This document shows positions 1-7,330 of a stretch of 27,061 nt of DNA, in pieces. The stretch comes from Chloroflexota bacterium (GTDB taxonomy: Bacteria > Chloroflexota > UBA6077): contig JAJZQR010000043.1 in assembly GCA_021806765.1 (NCBI GenBank), positions 1 to 27,061 on the forward strand, given 5' to 3'. Below the pieces are notes generated by a model, which had not been told where the DNA came from, made no database searches, and saw only the letters and a program-made list of their open reading frames with translations. Position numbers and translations under genes: made by a program. The stretch's first letter is position 1. The number at the start of each line of letters is the position of its first letter.

Positions 1-89
1 TTCCGATCTGGGAACTGCTGGGACACACCCGCGTGGAGGTTCTGGTGGGTGCGAGCCTGGGGATCGCCATGGCTATCTTCTGGGTATAG
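1..89 (+). CDS. Divergent PAP2 family (DUF212) membrane protein, C-terminal fragment
   Basis: Only the last 28 codons are present, read in the frame that begins at base 3 and stops at TAG 87-89. The peptide contains ELLGHTRVEVLVGASLGI and ends in a hydrophobic helix (AMAIFWV). The ELLGHTxxEVLxGAxLGI pattern is characteristic of the C-terminus of the YuiD/DUF212 family, small integral membrane proteins distantly related to PAP2 and vanadium haloperoxidase phosphatases. Their substrate is not established. The next gene starts two bases after the stop, so the two are probably co-transcribed and may be translationally coupled. The start and any catalytic residues lie outside the window. Recognition rests on this short tail alone. 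Confidence 0.72.
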   Translation, partial: PIWELLGHTRVEVLVGASLGIAMAIFWV

Positions 90-91
90 AC

Positions 92-748
92 GTGCTGAAA
101 TGTGACCTGCATCTCCACAGCTTTCGCTCCCCCGACTGCAACATGAGTCTGGACACCATTATCCAGACCTGCCTGCGCCGGGGGATCAACTGTATCGCTC
201 TCACCGACCACAACACCCTCTCCAACGCGGTGGCACTGCAGCGGCTGGCCCCCTTCCCCGTTATTCCTGGAGAGGAGATCAAGACCACCCAGGGGGAGAT
301 CATCGGTCTCTTCCTGACCGACGAGATCCCCCGCGGGATGAGTCCGGGCGCTACGGTGGAGGCAATCCGACAGCAGGGGGGTGTGGTCTACATCCCCCAT
401 CCCTTCGATCGAGTCCGAAGGAGCGTACTCCTGCCGGAAGCCCTCATGGAGATCCTGGAGGAAGTGAACGTCATCGAGACCTACAACTCCCGCATCTCCT
501 TCAAGGCGGACGTAGAGACCGCCATCCAGTTCGCCGACAAGTACGAAAAGCTAAAGGGGGCCGGGAGCGACTCTCACGTCTGGTGGGAGTTGGGCAATTC
601 CTACGTGGAGATGCCGGAGTTCCAGGGAGCGGAGGGCTTTCTCCAGGCCATGGGCGAGGGGACGATTCACGGGAAGCTCACTCATCCCGTCGCCCACTTC
701 GCCTCGACCCTCACCAAGTGGCGCAAGAAATACCTGAAGAGGCTGTAG
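92..748 (+). CDS. PHP-domain metal-dependent phosphoesterase
   Basis: The 218-residue protein starts at GTG 92, two bases after the upstream stop. It has the metal-ligand motifs of the PHP (polymerase and histidinol phosphatase) fold in order: DLHLHS at residues 5-10, LTDHN near 37-41, GEE near 60, PHPFD near 108-112 and GSDSH near 157-161. The length and the closing D-x-H motif match stand-alone PHP/TrpH-like phosphoesterases, which in characterised members hydrolyse nucleoside 3',5'-bisphosphates or short RNA 5' ends. The substrate here cannot be assigned from sequence. All expected ligands are present, so an active cytosolic enzyme is likely. The last codons (AAG AGG CTG TAG) lie inside a perfect palindrome shared with the convergent Nudix gene. 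Confidence 0.85.
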   Translation: MLKCDLHLHSFRSPDCNMSLDTIIQTCLRRGINCIALTDHNTLSNAVALQRLAPFPVIPGEEIKTTQGEIIGLFLTDEIPRGMSPGATVEAIRQQGGVVYIPHPFDRVRRSVLLPEALMEILEEVNVIETYNSRISFKADVETAIQFADKYEKLKGAGSDSHVWWELGNSYVEMPEFQGAEGFLQAMGEGTIHGKLTHPVAHFASTLTKWRKKYLKRL

Positions 749-781
749 AGACGCGATATATCGCGTCTCTACAGCCTCTTC
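736..781. repeat. Perfect 46-bp palindrome with GTAGAGACGCG core, across convergent gene ends
   Basis: Bases 736-758 are the exact reverse complement of 759-781. The inner 30 bp (744-773), with half-site TGTAGAGACGCGATA, recur unchanged at 16610-16639, so this is a dispersed element and not only a terminator. It contains the stop codons of both convergent genes, and both proteins therefore end in Lys-Arg-Leu. The symmetric stem could also act as a bidirectional terminator, although no long T tract follows it. GTAG at one foot and CTAC at the other resemble REP elements mobilised by Y1 (RAYT) transposases. That link is inference. Confidence 0.9.
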
Positions 782-1203
782 TCGATCATGGCGGCCGCCT
801 CGCGGACCACCTCCGCCTCGTTCTCGTAGCTCATGGCGGCCAGGGCATCCTCAAGATCGAACCAGCCCGCCCTGTCGTTCTCTTGATCTCTTCGCGAGAA
901 GTCCCCGCCTGTAGCCTCCATCAGAAAGTAGTGAACCCTCTTGTGGACCCGGGCTCCTCGGGCGAAGAACCAGTACTCGATGTCCCGGATCGGCCGCACC
1001 ATCCGGACCTCCAACCCCGTCTCCTCGTTCACCTCGCGGAGCGCTGCCTGCTCGATGGTCTCCCCCTGGGCGAGCCCTCCTTTCGGCAGATACCAGGCGT
1101 CACGCTGGGTATCGCCGACGAGGGCCACCTGAACCCGATCGTCCACCTTCCTGGCCACCACCCCGCCGGCCGAAACCGCGGCCACCGTCCTTACCCTCGG
1201 CAT
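769..1203 (-). CDS. Nudix hydrolase
   Basis: The protein is 144 residues when started at ATG 1203 (MPRVRTVAAVSAGG), ahead of which the minus strand has GGAG ten bases upstream. The frame stays open upstream to 1347, but that extension is Arg-rich and unlike the family. The complete Nudix box spans residues 42-64 and fits G-x5-E-x7-R-E-U-x-E-E-x-G-U, including REVNEETGL. The segment before it (AWYLPKGG) resembles Ap4A/diphosphoinositol-type and general NDP-X hydrolases. The family cleaves nucleoside diphosphates linked to another moiety using divalent metal bound by the box glutamates. The exact substrate is unknown. The gene converges on the PHP gene, and its last codons lie in the shared palindrome. 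Confidence 0.88.
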   Translation of the reverse strand: MPRVRTVAAVSAGGVVARKVDDRVQVALVGDTQRDAWYLPKGGLAQGETIEQAALREVNEETGLEVRMVRPIRDIEYWFFARGARVHKRVHYFLMEATGGDFSRRDQENDRAGWFDLEDALAAMSYENEAEVVREAAAMIEKRL

Positions 1204-1541
1204 GGACCTACATCTCCCTCGCCACGCGCAGAACTGCTTGCCTACAGGTGCAAGAGCCCTGCCAAAGCTTCGCATATTGTAGCGACGGAGCGCGGCTGAT
1301 GCACGCCCATCCCGGCGTCCTCCCGGGTGGCCGGATGCCGCAATCACCGAGCAAGCGCCTTAATGGACTTTTTGGGTCCTATTAGATGCCTTCCGCGTAC
1401 CATTACCTATTCGTAATAGCTGCCCCGGAACCCGCCTCGAGGGCTAGCCAGCTCTTGAGAAATGATGTACAATGTCGCCAATTAGGTTCACAATTAACCT
1501 GGTTCCTCAGGGCTTCCCAATACACTCAAAGGTGAGGTGCG
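1204..1541. other. Intergenic region between divergent Nudix and cytochrome genes
   Basis: This 338-base stretch shows no convincing gene. It should hold the promoters for both divergent genes, but I could not place a good -35/-10 pair for either. It contains a near-palindrome around 1361-1385 (TAATGGAC ... GTCCTATTA with one bulge) and a short dyad, AGGTT ... AACCT, at about 1483-1500. Either could be an operator. The cytochrome ribosome binding site (GGTGAGG, about 1531-1537) lies at its right edge. AT content between about 1360 and 1500 is clearly higher than in the flanking genes, as expected for a regulatory region. Confidence 0.5.
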
Positions 1542-3458
1542 ATGGAACGCAAGGTGCCAGCAGCCCTACTCAACCCCGTCAGTCTCCTTGGCGCCGTCAT
1601 AGCAACCTTCTCCCTGGTGATCATCCTGGTTCTCCTCATGCTGGGCGCCACAGGAACGATCGCCAACCCCTACACCGGCATCCTCACCTTCCTGATGGGT
1701 CCAATGGCGCTGGTGCTGGGGCTGATCCTGATCCCCATCGGTCTCGTGCGGGAGCGCCGGCGGTTGGCGCGCCTGGGCCTGGTGGCCAAGGCCTTCCCCA
1801 TCCTGGACCTGAACGACGTCAAGCAGCGTCGGGGGATCATCGTCTTCGGTGCCGTCACGGCCGGCCTGATGTCGCTGATGGTGGTCACCACCTATGGCGC
1901 CGCCGAGTTCATGGAGACCCGAGACTTCTGCGGTGACGTCTGCCATCGGGTGATGGCCCCGGAGGCCGCCGCCGAACTAGCTTCTCCCCACGCTCGGGTG
2001 ACCTGCGTCAGTTGCCACATCGGCCCCGGCGCCCCCTGGCTGGTGAAAGCCAAGATCTCTGGCATCCGCCAGGTGTTCAATTACACTTTCGACCGCTACC
2101 CTCGCCCCATCGATGTCCCCATTCAGGACCTGCGCCCCAGCCGGGACACCTGCGAGGGATGCCACTGGCCGGAGCGCTTCTACGGCGACCTGCAGCGCGA
2201 CATCGTCCATTACGCTCAGGATGAAAAGAACACGGCGCAAGTTCAGCCGATGATCTTCCGGGTGGGCGGGAGCGCCCAGGGGCAGGGCATCCACTGGCAT
2301 ACCACCGCTAAGCTGTACTATCTGCCGCTCAACGACTCCCGCACGGAAATCGGATGGGTGCGGGTGGAAAGACCGGACGGTTCCGTGGACCAATTCGTTC
2401 TGCCCGACAGGCAGGGGCAGATAACGCCCGACCTGATCAAGAACGACCAGCGCTTCATGGACTGCATCGACTGCCACAACCGGGCTGCCCACAACTTCTC
2501 CTCAGTAGAGGGCGAGGTGGATAAGGCGATCTCCCAGGGCCTCATCAGCCAGGATATACCCTTCATCAAACAGCAGGCGATGCAGGCCCTCGGCGATGTC
2601 ACCGCCAAGACCAGCGACGAGCAGTACCAGAGCACCCTGAAGAAGATCGGCAACATTCAGGACTACTACCGCTCCCAGCAGCCCCAGACCTACCAGCAGA
2701 AGGAAGTACAGATCGATCAGGCCGTGGCCGAGGTGAAGAGCATCTACCAGCGCACCGTCTTCCCCAACATGGACGTGGGCCCCAACGTCTATCCCGATTG
2801 GGCCACTCACGAGGGGTGCATGCGCTGCCACGGCAAGCTGGTGGGCATCACTGGGGAGGCCAAAGGCAAGACCATCGGGGCCGACTGCCAGACGTGCCAC
2901 TACCTGACCCCGCCGGCACCTTCGGTCGCGGCTGTGACCAGTCCGGCGCAGCCCTCCACGGCTCCGGGCACCCCACCCGCCATGCCCCACCCCGTTCAGG
3001 GGCAGGAGAAATGCACAGCCTGCCACCTCGTAGCCGGGCCAGGAGTCGGTAAGCAGGGAGGGACCGGACTGCCGGCTGATCACCAGGGCAGGGGTGACGC
3101 CACCTGCCAGGGCTGCCACAGCGCGCCTAAGTCTACGGCAGCCCAACCCGTAGCTCAGGCACAGCCAGCAGCACCAACCGCGGCGCCCGCTGCCGTTGCC
3201 CAGGCGTCGGCAGCAGCACCAACCGCGGCACCCACGGCTCCAGCACCTGCCCAGCCAACGGCTGTCCCTGTAGCGGCCGCCCCGGTGAAGACCGCCGGGC
3301 CCCCGGCCCTGCCCCACCCGACGGAGGGCAGGGATCAGTGCACCACCTGCCACACCGTCGGAGGACCGGGCGTCGGTGCCGCCGGCGGGGTAGGGTTACC
3401 CACCGACCATCAGGGCCGGACCGCCGCCACCTGCCTCGCCTGCCACAAACCGGCTTAG
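1542..3458 (+). CDS. Membrane-anchored decaheme c-type cytochrome (NapC/NirT-type core)
   Basis: The 638-residue protein starts at ATG 1542 behind GGTGAGG. Three hydrophobic helices lie at about 9-38, 44-70 and 98-124, so the heme region is probably extracytoplasmic. Ten heme-attachment sites are visible. The first is CX3CH at Cys130 (CGDVCH, followed by RVM as in NapC/NirT relatives). Nine are CXXCH, with first Cys at 155, 204, 308, 426, 449, 491, 522, 600 and 631. Residues 481-526 and 590-635 are a duplicated diheme module (PHP...CxxCH...GPGVG...LPxDHQGR...CxxCH) joined by an Ala/Pro/Thr-rich linker. NapC/NirT proteins usually take electrons from membrane quinol and pass them to periplasmic redox enzymes. 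The extra hemes suggest a longer electron wire. The partner is unknown, and the next plus-strand gene gives no clue. Confidence 0.9.
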   Translation: MERKVPAALLNPVSLLGAVIATFSLVIILVLLMLGATGTIANPYTGILTFLMGPMALVLGLILIPIGLVRERRRLARLGLVAKAFPILDLNDVKQRRGIIVFGAVTAGLMSLMVVTTYGAAEFMETRDFCGDVCHRVMAPEAAAELASPHARVTCVSCHIGPGAPWLVKAKISGIRQVFNYTFDRYPRPIDVPIQDLRPSRDTCEGCHWPERFYGDLQRDIVHYAQDEKNTAQVQPMIFRVGGSAQGQGIHWHTTAKLYYLPLNDSRTEIGWVRVERPDGSVDQFVLPDRQGQITPDLIKNDQRFMDCIDCHNRAAHNFSSVEGEVDKAISQGLISQDIPFIKQQAMQALGDVTAKTSDEQYQSTLKKIGNIQDYYRSQQPQTYQQKEVQIDQAVAEVKSIYQRTVFPNMDVGPNVYPDWATHEGCMRCHGKLVGITGEAKGKTIGADCQTCHYLTPPAPSVAAVTSPAQPSTAPGTPPAMPHPVQGQEKCTACHLVAGPGVGKQGGTGLPADHQGRGDATCQGCHSAPKSTAAQPVAQAQPAAPTAAPAAVAQASAAAPTAAPTAPAPAQPTAVPVAAAPVKTAGPPALPHPTEGRDQCTTCHTVGGPGVGAAGGVGLPTDHQGRTAATCLACHKPA

Positions 3459-3484
3459 CCAGAGGGGGAGACGGGGCGACACAG

Positions 3485-3517
3485 AGACGGGGAGAGAGAG
3501 CATCTTTCTCCCCGTCT
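3485..3517. terminator. Hairpin between convergent cytochrome and SH3-protein genes
   Basis: An 11-bp perfect stem (AGACGGGGAGA, 3485-3495, with TCTCCCCGTCT, 3507-3517) encloses an 11-base loop. It lies 26 bases after the cytochrome stop and 5 bases beyond the convergent SH3-gene stop. Partial copies of the same words occur on both sides (GAGACGGGG near 3468, CTCCCCGTC near 3517), so it may also be a degenerate repeat. There is no clear T tract, so a role as terminator is likely from position rather than proven. Confidence 0.5.
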
Positions 3518-3522
3518 CCCCG

Positions 3523-4086
3523 TCAGTTCCCAACCAGGTACTCCGACGGTATGTAGCCCTCGGTCCCATCGGGTGCCCGCACGTGCTGCCAGGTGTGCCC
3601 ATCTCCGGCCACCGATGGCCCCACTACCACCATGGGGGTGCCGTCAAGCCAGGGTCGGACCTTATCGTTCATCTGAGGCGTCCGCCGGAGAAACACTCCC
3701 TGCCCATCGGTATTGCCCACCCTCAGAGTCTGCCCGGTAGCCGGAGCATTGGCTTGAGTTGGCGTTGGCGAGGGAGAGGGCGCGGGAGTCGCGGTAGGCG
3801 ACGGGCTCGCGACCGGCGTGCCGGTGGGCGCGGCGGTAGGCAACGGGCTCGGCGTGGCCTGCTGGGGCTGGGACATCGGGGGCACCACCGCACCGCCCTC
3901 CGCAAAACCCGGCGTCGCGGCGCCCTCAGCCGGCCTGGCCGGAGAGGTGGCCCGCTGCCTGGGAGTTACGGTCGGCCGCTCCGCGACGGCGCCCGAATCC
4001 TCCGCTGGGCTGGTGGCAACTTCGAAAGCGATCGCGACGCTTCCGAACAGAATAGCAAGGATCAGTAAGAAGGGAGCAGCTTTCAC
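3523..4086 (-). CDS. Secreted or membrane-anchored bacterial SH3-domain protein
   Basis: The 187-residue protein starts at GTG 4086. An N-terminal hydrophobic segment (residues 4-22, PFLLILAILFGSVAIAF) is a signal peptide or anchor. Residues about 30-115 are a low-complexity Pro/Ala/Thr/Ser linker. The C-terminal 65 residues form a bacterial SH3-like domain: LRVGNTDGQGVFLRRTP, then a GTPMVVVG turn, then WQHVRAPDGTEGYIPSEYL. Such domains bind peptidoglycan or cell-surface peptides, and no catalytic domain accompanies this one. It is divergent from the dehydrogenase at 4251 and convergent with the cytochrome. AAGGAT about ten bases before the GTG is only a weak ribosome binding site, so the exact start is less certain than the domain call. 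Confidence 0.82.
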   Translation of the reverse strand: MKAAPFLLILAILFGSVAIAFEVATSPAEDSGAVAERPTVTPRQRATSPARPAEGAATPGFAEGGAVVPPMSQPQQATPSPLPTAAPTGTPVASPSPTATPAPSPSPTPTQANAPATGQTLRVGNTDGQGVFLRRTPQMNDKVRPWLDGTPMVVVGPSVAGDGHTWQHVRAPDGTEGYIPSEYLVGN

Positions 4087-4250
4087 GCCGACAGCTATCC
4101 TTTCTCGTTAGAGCATGGTTGGAAGGCTCACTGGTGGCAGATGCACATACCGTTCCCCGGGCAGATTCTGCTATGCTATGCAGGCCTGCGACATCAACCG
4201 CCCTTCTGCAGGCAATCCCGGGAGCCACTTCGAGGAGGAAGAAGGAATAG

Positions 4251-5399
4251 ATGGCGAAGCACGTCGTTGCGGTGATGGCCGGAGATGGCATCGGGCCCGA
4301 GGTGATCGGCGAGGCCCGCCAGGTGCTGGAAGCTGCCGGTCAGGTCACGGGGATCCAGTGGGAATGGCACGAGATACCAGTCAACGCCGAGCGCGCCCTG
4401 AAGACCGGCGTCGGCGTCACCGACCAGGACCTCGACGAGATGGCGAAGACTGAGGACATCCTGTTGGGAGCCCTGGGAGATCCCCGGGTATCCGAGAAGA
4501 TAATGCAGACGGGAAGTGTTCTCAAGACCCGCTTTCATTTCGACCAGTACGTCAACCTGCGCCCCGTCAAGCTGTACCCCGGCGTGGACAGCCCCTTGAA
4601 GGACAAGAAGGCCGGCGACATCGACTTCTACGTGGTTCGGGAGAACAGCGAGGACTTCTACATCAGTCTGGGCGACCACTTCGAGGGAACCAGCTACAAG
4701 GGAGACATCGTCCTGAAGCGCCACCTCTACACGGCCAACTTCGGCATGGATGTCAAGGTCGATCCACCCCAGAAGATGGGATTCCACATCGGGGCCGTGA
4801 CAGCCCAGGGGGCGGAACGAGTGGCTCGCTACTCCTTCGAGTTGGCCAAGAGAAAGGGGTTACGGCGGGTCACTGCCGTGGACAAGGTGAACGTCCTGGG
4901 CGAGATGTACGAAATCTGGCGAGAATCCGTGAATAAGGTGGCCAAAGACTACCCGGAGATCGAGCTGGAGTTCACCCTGGTGGACGCCATCACCATGTTC
5001 TTCGTACGCCGTCCCGAGCGCTACCAGGTGGTGATCGCCCCCAACCTCTTCGGCGACATCATCACCGACCTGGCGGCCGGACTGGTAGGCGGCATGGGGA
5101 TGGCCCCCGGCGGCAACATCAACCCGGCGGGCGGCCCCTCCATGTTCGAGCCGATCCACGGTAGCGGCCCGGACATCGCAGGAAAGGGGATAGCCAACCC
5201 GATCGCGGCCATCCTGGCGGGCGGTATGATGCTGGAGCACCTGGGTGAAGAGAAGGCAGCCAACCTGGTGGAGAAGGCCGTGGCCGAGGTGCTGGGCGAG
5301 CGCCAGGTGAGGACCCCCGACCTGGGAGGCCGCAGCTCCACCAGCCAGGTGGGCGACGCGGTCACTGCCCGCGTCCTGGCCATCGGAGAGAAGCTGTAG
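4251..5399 (+). CDS. Isopropylmalate/isocitrate/tartrate dehydrogenase family enzyme
   Basis: The 382-residue protein starts at ATG 4251 behind a strong GAGGAGGAAGAAGG leader. It is a full-length beta-decarboxylating dehydrogenase: GDGIGPEV at 11-18, [10 protein letters not shown] near 103-112, the Arg/Tyr active-site segment RENSEDFY, the catalytic Lys in DKVNVLG, the metal-binding Asp segment NLFGDIITD, and the cofactor loop [18 protein letters not shown]. Family members oxidise a 2-hydroxyacid and decarboxylate it with NAD(P) and Mg2+ or Mn2+. The GKGIANP segment resembles NAD-using LeuB-type enzymes, but RENSEDFY differs from the usual LeuB and Icd substrate loops, so I do not choose among isopropylmalate, isocitrate, homoisocitrate and tartrate. 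No leucine or TCA genes flank it. It looks monocistronic. Confidence 0.88.
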   Translation: MAKHVVAVMAGDGIGPEVIGEARQVLEAAGQVTGIQWEWHEIPVNAERALKTGVGVTDQDLDEMAKTEDILLGALGDPRVSEKIMQTGSVLKTRFHFDQYVNLRPVKLYPGVDSPLKDKKAGDIDFYVVRENSEDFYISLGDHFEGTSYKGDIVLKRHLYTANFGMDVKVDPPQKMGFHIGAVTAQGAERVARYSFELAKRKGLRRVTAVDKVNVLGEMYEIWRESVNKVAKDYPEIELEFTLVDAITMFFVRRPERYQVVIAPNLFGDIITDLAAGLVGGMGMAPGGNINPAGGPSMFEPIHGSGPDIAGKGIANPIAAILAGGMMLEHLGEEKAANLVEKAVAEVLGERQVRTPDLGGRSSTSQVGDAVTARVLAIGEKL

Positions 5400-5501
5400 G
5401 GCTTGGCGATGGCATGGCTCCTGCGACCTGACAGCTAGAAGTAGTGATCCTGACAGCCGAGTTCACGGTGGTGGATCAGGGACCGGTGAAGGGGGCCGAA
5501 C

Positions 5502-5855
5502 GTGCGAGAACCAGAGAACCACGGCGACGAAGGTCTGGGAGAACAGGAGGAGGCGGGCGGCGCCAGGAGACGGAGCCACGAACTCCGGGATCAAGCTGAA
5601 CTGGCCTGGGCCAGGGTACAGCGGGTGCTCCAGCAAGGCAGAGCACCGTCCTTCACTGTAGAAGACCTGCTGGAGAGGGTGGACAGAGTGTCGGCTGCGA
5701 CCTACATGGCCGGCATCGCCGGTTCCTTCTTCGCCTCCGCCCTGCTGCTCGCCCTGGGGCGCCGCTCCACCAGTACTCTGGTGGGTTTGGGAGGCCCCCT
5801 GGCGCTGGGCGTGGCCCTTTACCTCAAGTCGGCCCGCCAAGCCCGGCGGATCTGA
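5502..5855 (+). CDS. Small two-helix membrane protein of unknown function
   Basis: The 117-residue protein starts at GTG 5502, with AGGGGG about six bases upstream. I do not recognise a family. The first 45 residues are charged and rich in Glu and Arg. The sequence then reads FTVEDLLERVDRVSAATYMAG and enters two probable transmembrane helices, about residues 67-86 (MAGIAGSFFASALLLALG) and 91-107 (TLVGLGGPLALGVALYL), with a short basic tail. The compact layout suggests a small inner-membrane protein with a soluble N-terminus. It follows the dehydrogenase by about 100 bases on the same strand and may share its transcript. Start site and function are uncertain, but the conserved-looking helical half and the ribosome binding site favour a real gene. 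Confidence 0.6.
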   Translation: MREPENHGDEGLGEQEEAGGARRRSHELRDQAELAWARVQRVLQQGRAPSFTVEDLLERVDRVSAATYMAGIAGSFFASALLLALGRRSTSTLVGLGGPLALGVALYLKSARQARRI

Positions 5856-5861
5856 AGTACA

Positions 5862-5885
5862 GGGGGCGCGGCTCTCCGCGCCCCC
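5862..5885. terminator. GC-rich hairpin between convergent small membrane protein and ffh genes
   Basis: A 10-bp perfect stem (GGGGGCGCGG, 5862-5871, with CCGCGCCCCC, 5876-5885) closes a 4-base loop, CTCT. It lies seven bases after one stop and about 32 bases beyond the ffh stop on the other strand. It is well placed to end transcription in both directions, but lacks a T tract. Confidence 0.55.
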
Positions 5886-5917
5886 CCACTGATAGCTGAT
5901 TGCTGAAGACTGACCGC

Positions 5918-7270
5918 TTATCCGAACATCCCGGGGAAACCCGACGGCATCTTGCCCTTGCCGAAGGGCCCCTTGCCCGAGGCCATCGCCTTCATCATCT
6001 TCTGCATGCCGAAGAACTGGTTCAGCAGCCGGTTCACGTCAGCCGGGGTAGTCCCGCTACCCCTGGCGATGCGGCGCTTCCTGCTGCCTCCGATGATCTG
6101 CGGGTTGTGCCGCTCTTCGGCCGTCATGGAGAGGACGATAGCCTCCACCCGCTTCATCTGCTTCCCATCGAGGGCCGCCGCCGCTTCCGGCGTTCGGACC
6201 AGCTTGTTCATCCCCGGGATCATGTCCAGGATCTGGCTGAGGGGCCCCATGTTCTTCAGTTGCTGCATCTGCTCCAGGAAGTCTTCCAGATCCAGAGTTC
6301 CGGCCTTCAGCTTCTTCTCCAGCTTCTGGCTCTGCTCTTTGGTGTAGCTTTCCTGGGCCCTCTCGATCAGGCTGAGCACATCGCCCATGCCCAGGATGCG
6401 TGAAGCCATCCGCTCAGGGTGGAAGGGCTCCAGAGCATCCAACTTCTCGCCGACACCGACGAACTTGATCGGGACTCCGGTCACCGCCCGCATGGACAGA
6501 GCGGCGCCACCCCTGGCGTCACCATCCATCTTGGTGAGGATCAGACCGGTCAGCTTCACCCGGGCGTTGAACTCCTCCGCCACCCTCACCGCGTCCTGGC
6601 CGGTCATGGCGTCCGCCACCAGCAGGGTCTCGGTAGGGTTGGTCCTTCGCTGGATCTCCTCCAGCTCAGCCATCATGTCGTCGGCCACGTGCAGACGGCC
6701 GGCGGTGTCCATCAGGACCGTGGTAAGCCCCGTGTGTCCGGCGTGCTTCACGGCGGACTCGCAGATCTGCGGGGGCTTCCCTTTCTCGTCGGTGAACACC
6801 GGAATATCGATCTGCTTGCCCAGGGTGACCAGCTGCTTCACCGCCGCCGGACGGTAGGTATCCGCCGCGACGAGCAACGGCCGTTGCCCCTGCTTGCGCA
6901 GCTGCATCGCCAGCTTGGCAATGGTGGTCGTCTTACCGGAGCCCTGGAGTCCCACCAGCATGATGACCGTCGGCGGCGCTGGCGCCGTGGCGATCTTCGC
7001 CTGTCCGCCGCCCAACATGGCGATCAACTCCTCGTTGACGATCTTGATCACCTGTTGAGCCGGGGTGAGGCTCTCCAGCACGTCGGCCCCGACAGCCCGC
7101 TCCCTCAGCTTGGCGACGAAGCCCTTTACTACCTTGAAATTGACGTCGGCCTCCAGGAGCGCGAGACGCACCTCCTTGAGCGCCAGGTCGACGTCTTCTT
7201 CCGTCAGCTTTCCTTTGTTTCGAAGCCGCGAAAACACGGCCTGTAGCTTGTCTGAGAGGCTCTCAAACAC
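5918..7270 (-). CDS. ffh: Signal recognition particle protein Ffh (SRP54 GTPase)
   Basis: The 450-residue protein starts at GTG 7270, six bases after AGGAGG. It has the full SRP54 layout: an N domain of helices (1-95), then the G domain with P-loop GLQGSGKTTT at 107-116, DTYRPAA near 136, DTAGR near 190 and TKMDGDARGG near 247-256, then a methionine-rich M domain from about 300 to the end (for example FGMQKMMKAMASG). Ffh binds the 4.5S/6S SRP RNA and signal sequences of nascent membrane proteins and docks with FtsY, which is encoded 4 kb away at 11239-12162. No SRP RNA gene is visible nearby. The gene appears to be transcribed alone, with hairpins on both sides. Confidence 0.97.
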   Translation of the reverse strand: MFESLSDKLQAVFSRLRNKGKLTEEDVDLALKEVRLALLEADVNFKVVKGFVAKLRERAVGADVLESLTPAQQVIKIVNEELIAMLGGGQAKIATAPAPPTVIMLVGLQGSGKTTTIAKLAMQLRKQGQRPLLVAADTYRPAAVKQLVTLGKQIDIPVFTDEKGKPPQICESAVKHAGHTGLTTVLMDTAGRLHVADDMMAELEEIQRRTNPTETLLVADAMTGQDAVRVAEEFNARVKLTGLILTKMDGDARGGAALSMRAVTGVPIKFVGVGEKLDALEPFHPERMASRILGMGDVLSLIERAQESYTKEQSQKLEKKLKAGTLDLEDFLEQMQQLKNMGPLSQILDMIPGMNKLVRTPEAAAALDGKQMKRVEAIVLSMTAEERHNPQIIGGSRKRRIARGSGTTPADVNRLLNQFFGMQKMMKAMASGKGPFGKGKMPSGFPGMFG

Positions 7271-7298
7271 TTAGTGCCTCCTGATAAGTGCCTAAAAC

Positions 7299-7329
7299 AG
7301 CACCGCGGGATGAAACCCGCGGCAGTGCT
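7299..7329 (-). terminator. Probable terminator of the glycosyltransferase operon
   Basis: The inner stem is CCGCGGG (7303-7309) with CCCGCGG (7316-7322) around a 6-base loop. An outer 4-bp AGCA/TGCT pairing is separated by a 3-base bulge. On the minus strand it begins two bases after the stop of the gene ending at 7331 and is followed by a short TTTT run, as in an intrinsic terminator. It also lies just upstream of the ffh ribosome binding site. Its CCGCGGG/CCCGCGG form is also common in dispersed palindromes, so it may have a double origin. Confidence 0.5.
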
Positions 7330-7330
7330 C

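Noticed and set aside
1455..1473. TTGAGA and TACAAT upstream of the cytochrome gene as a promoter
   Set aside because: The two boxes are only seven bases apart, too close for a sigma70 promoter, and no other -35 fits the TACAAT box.
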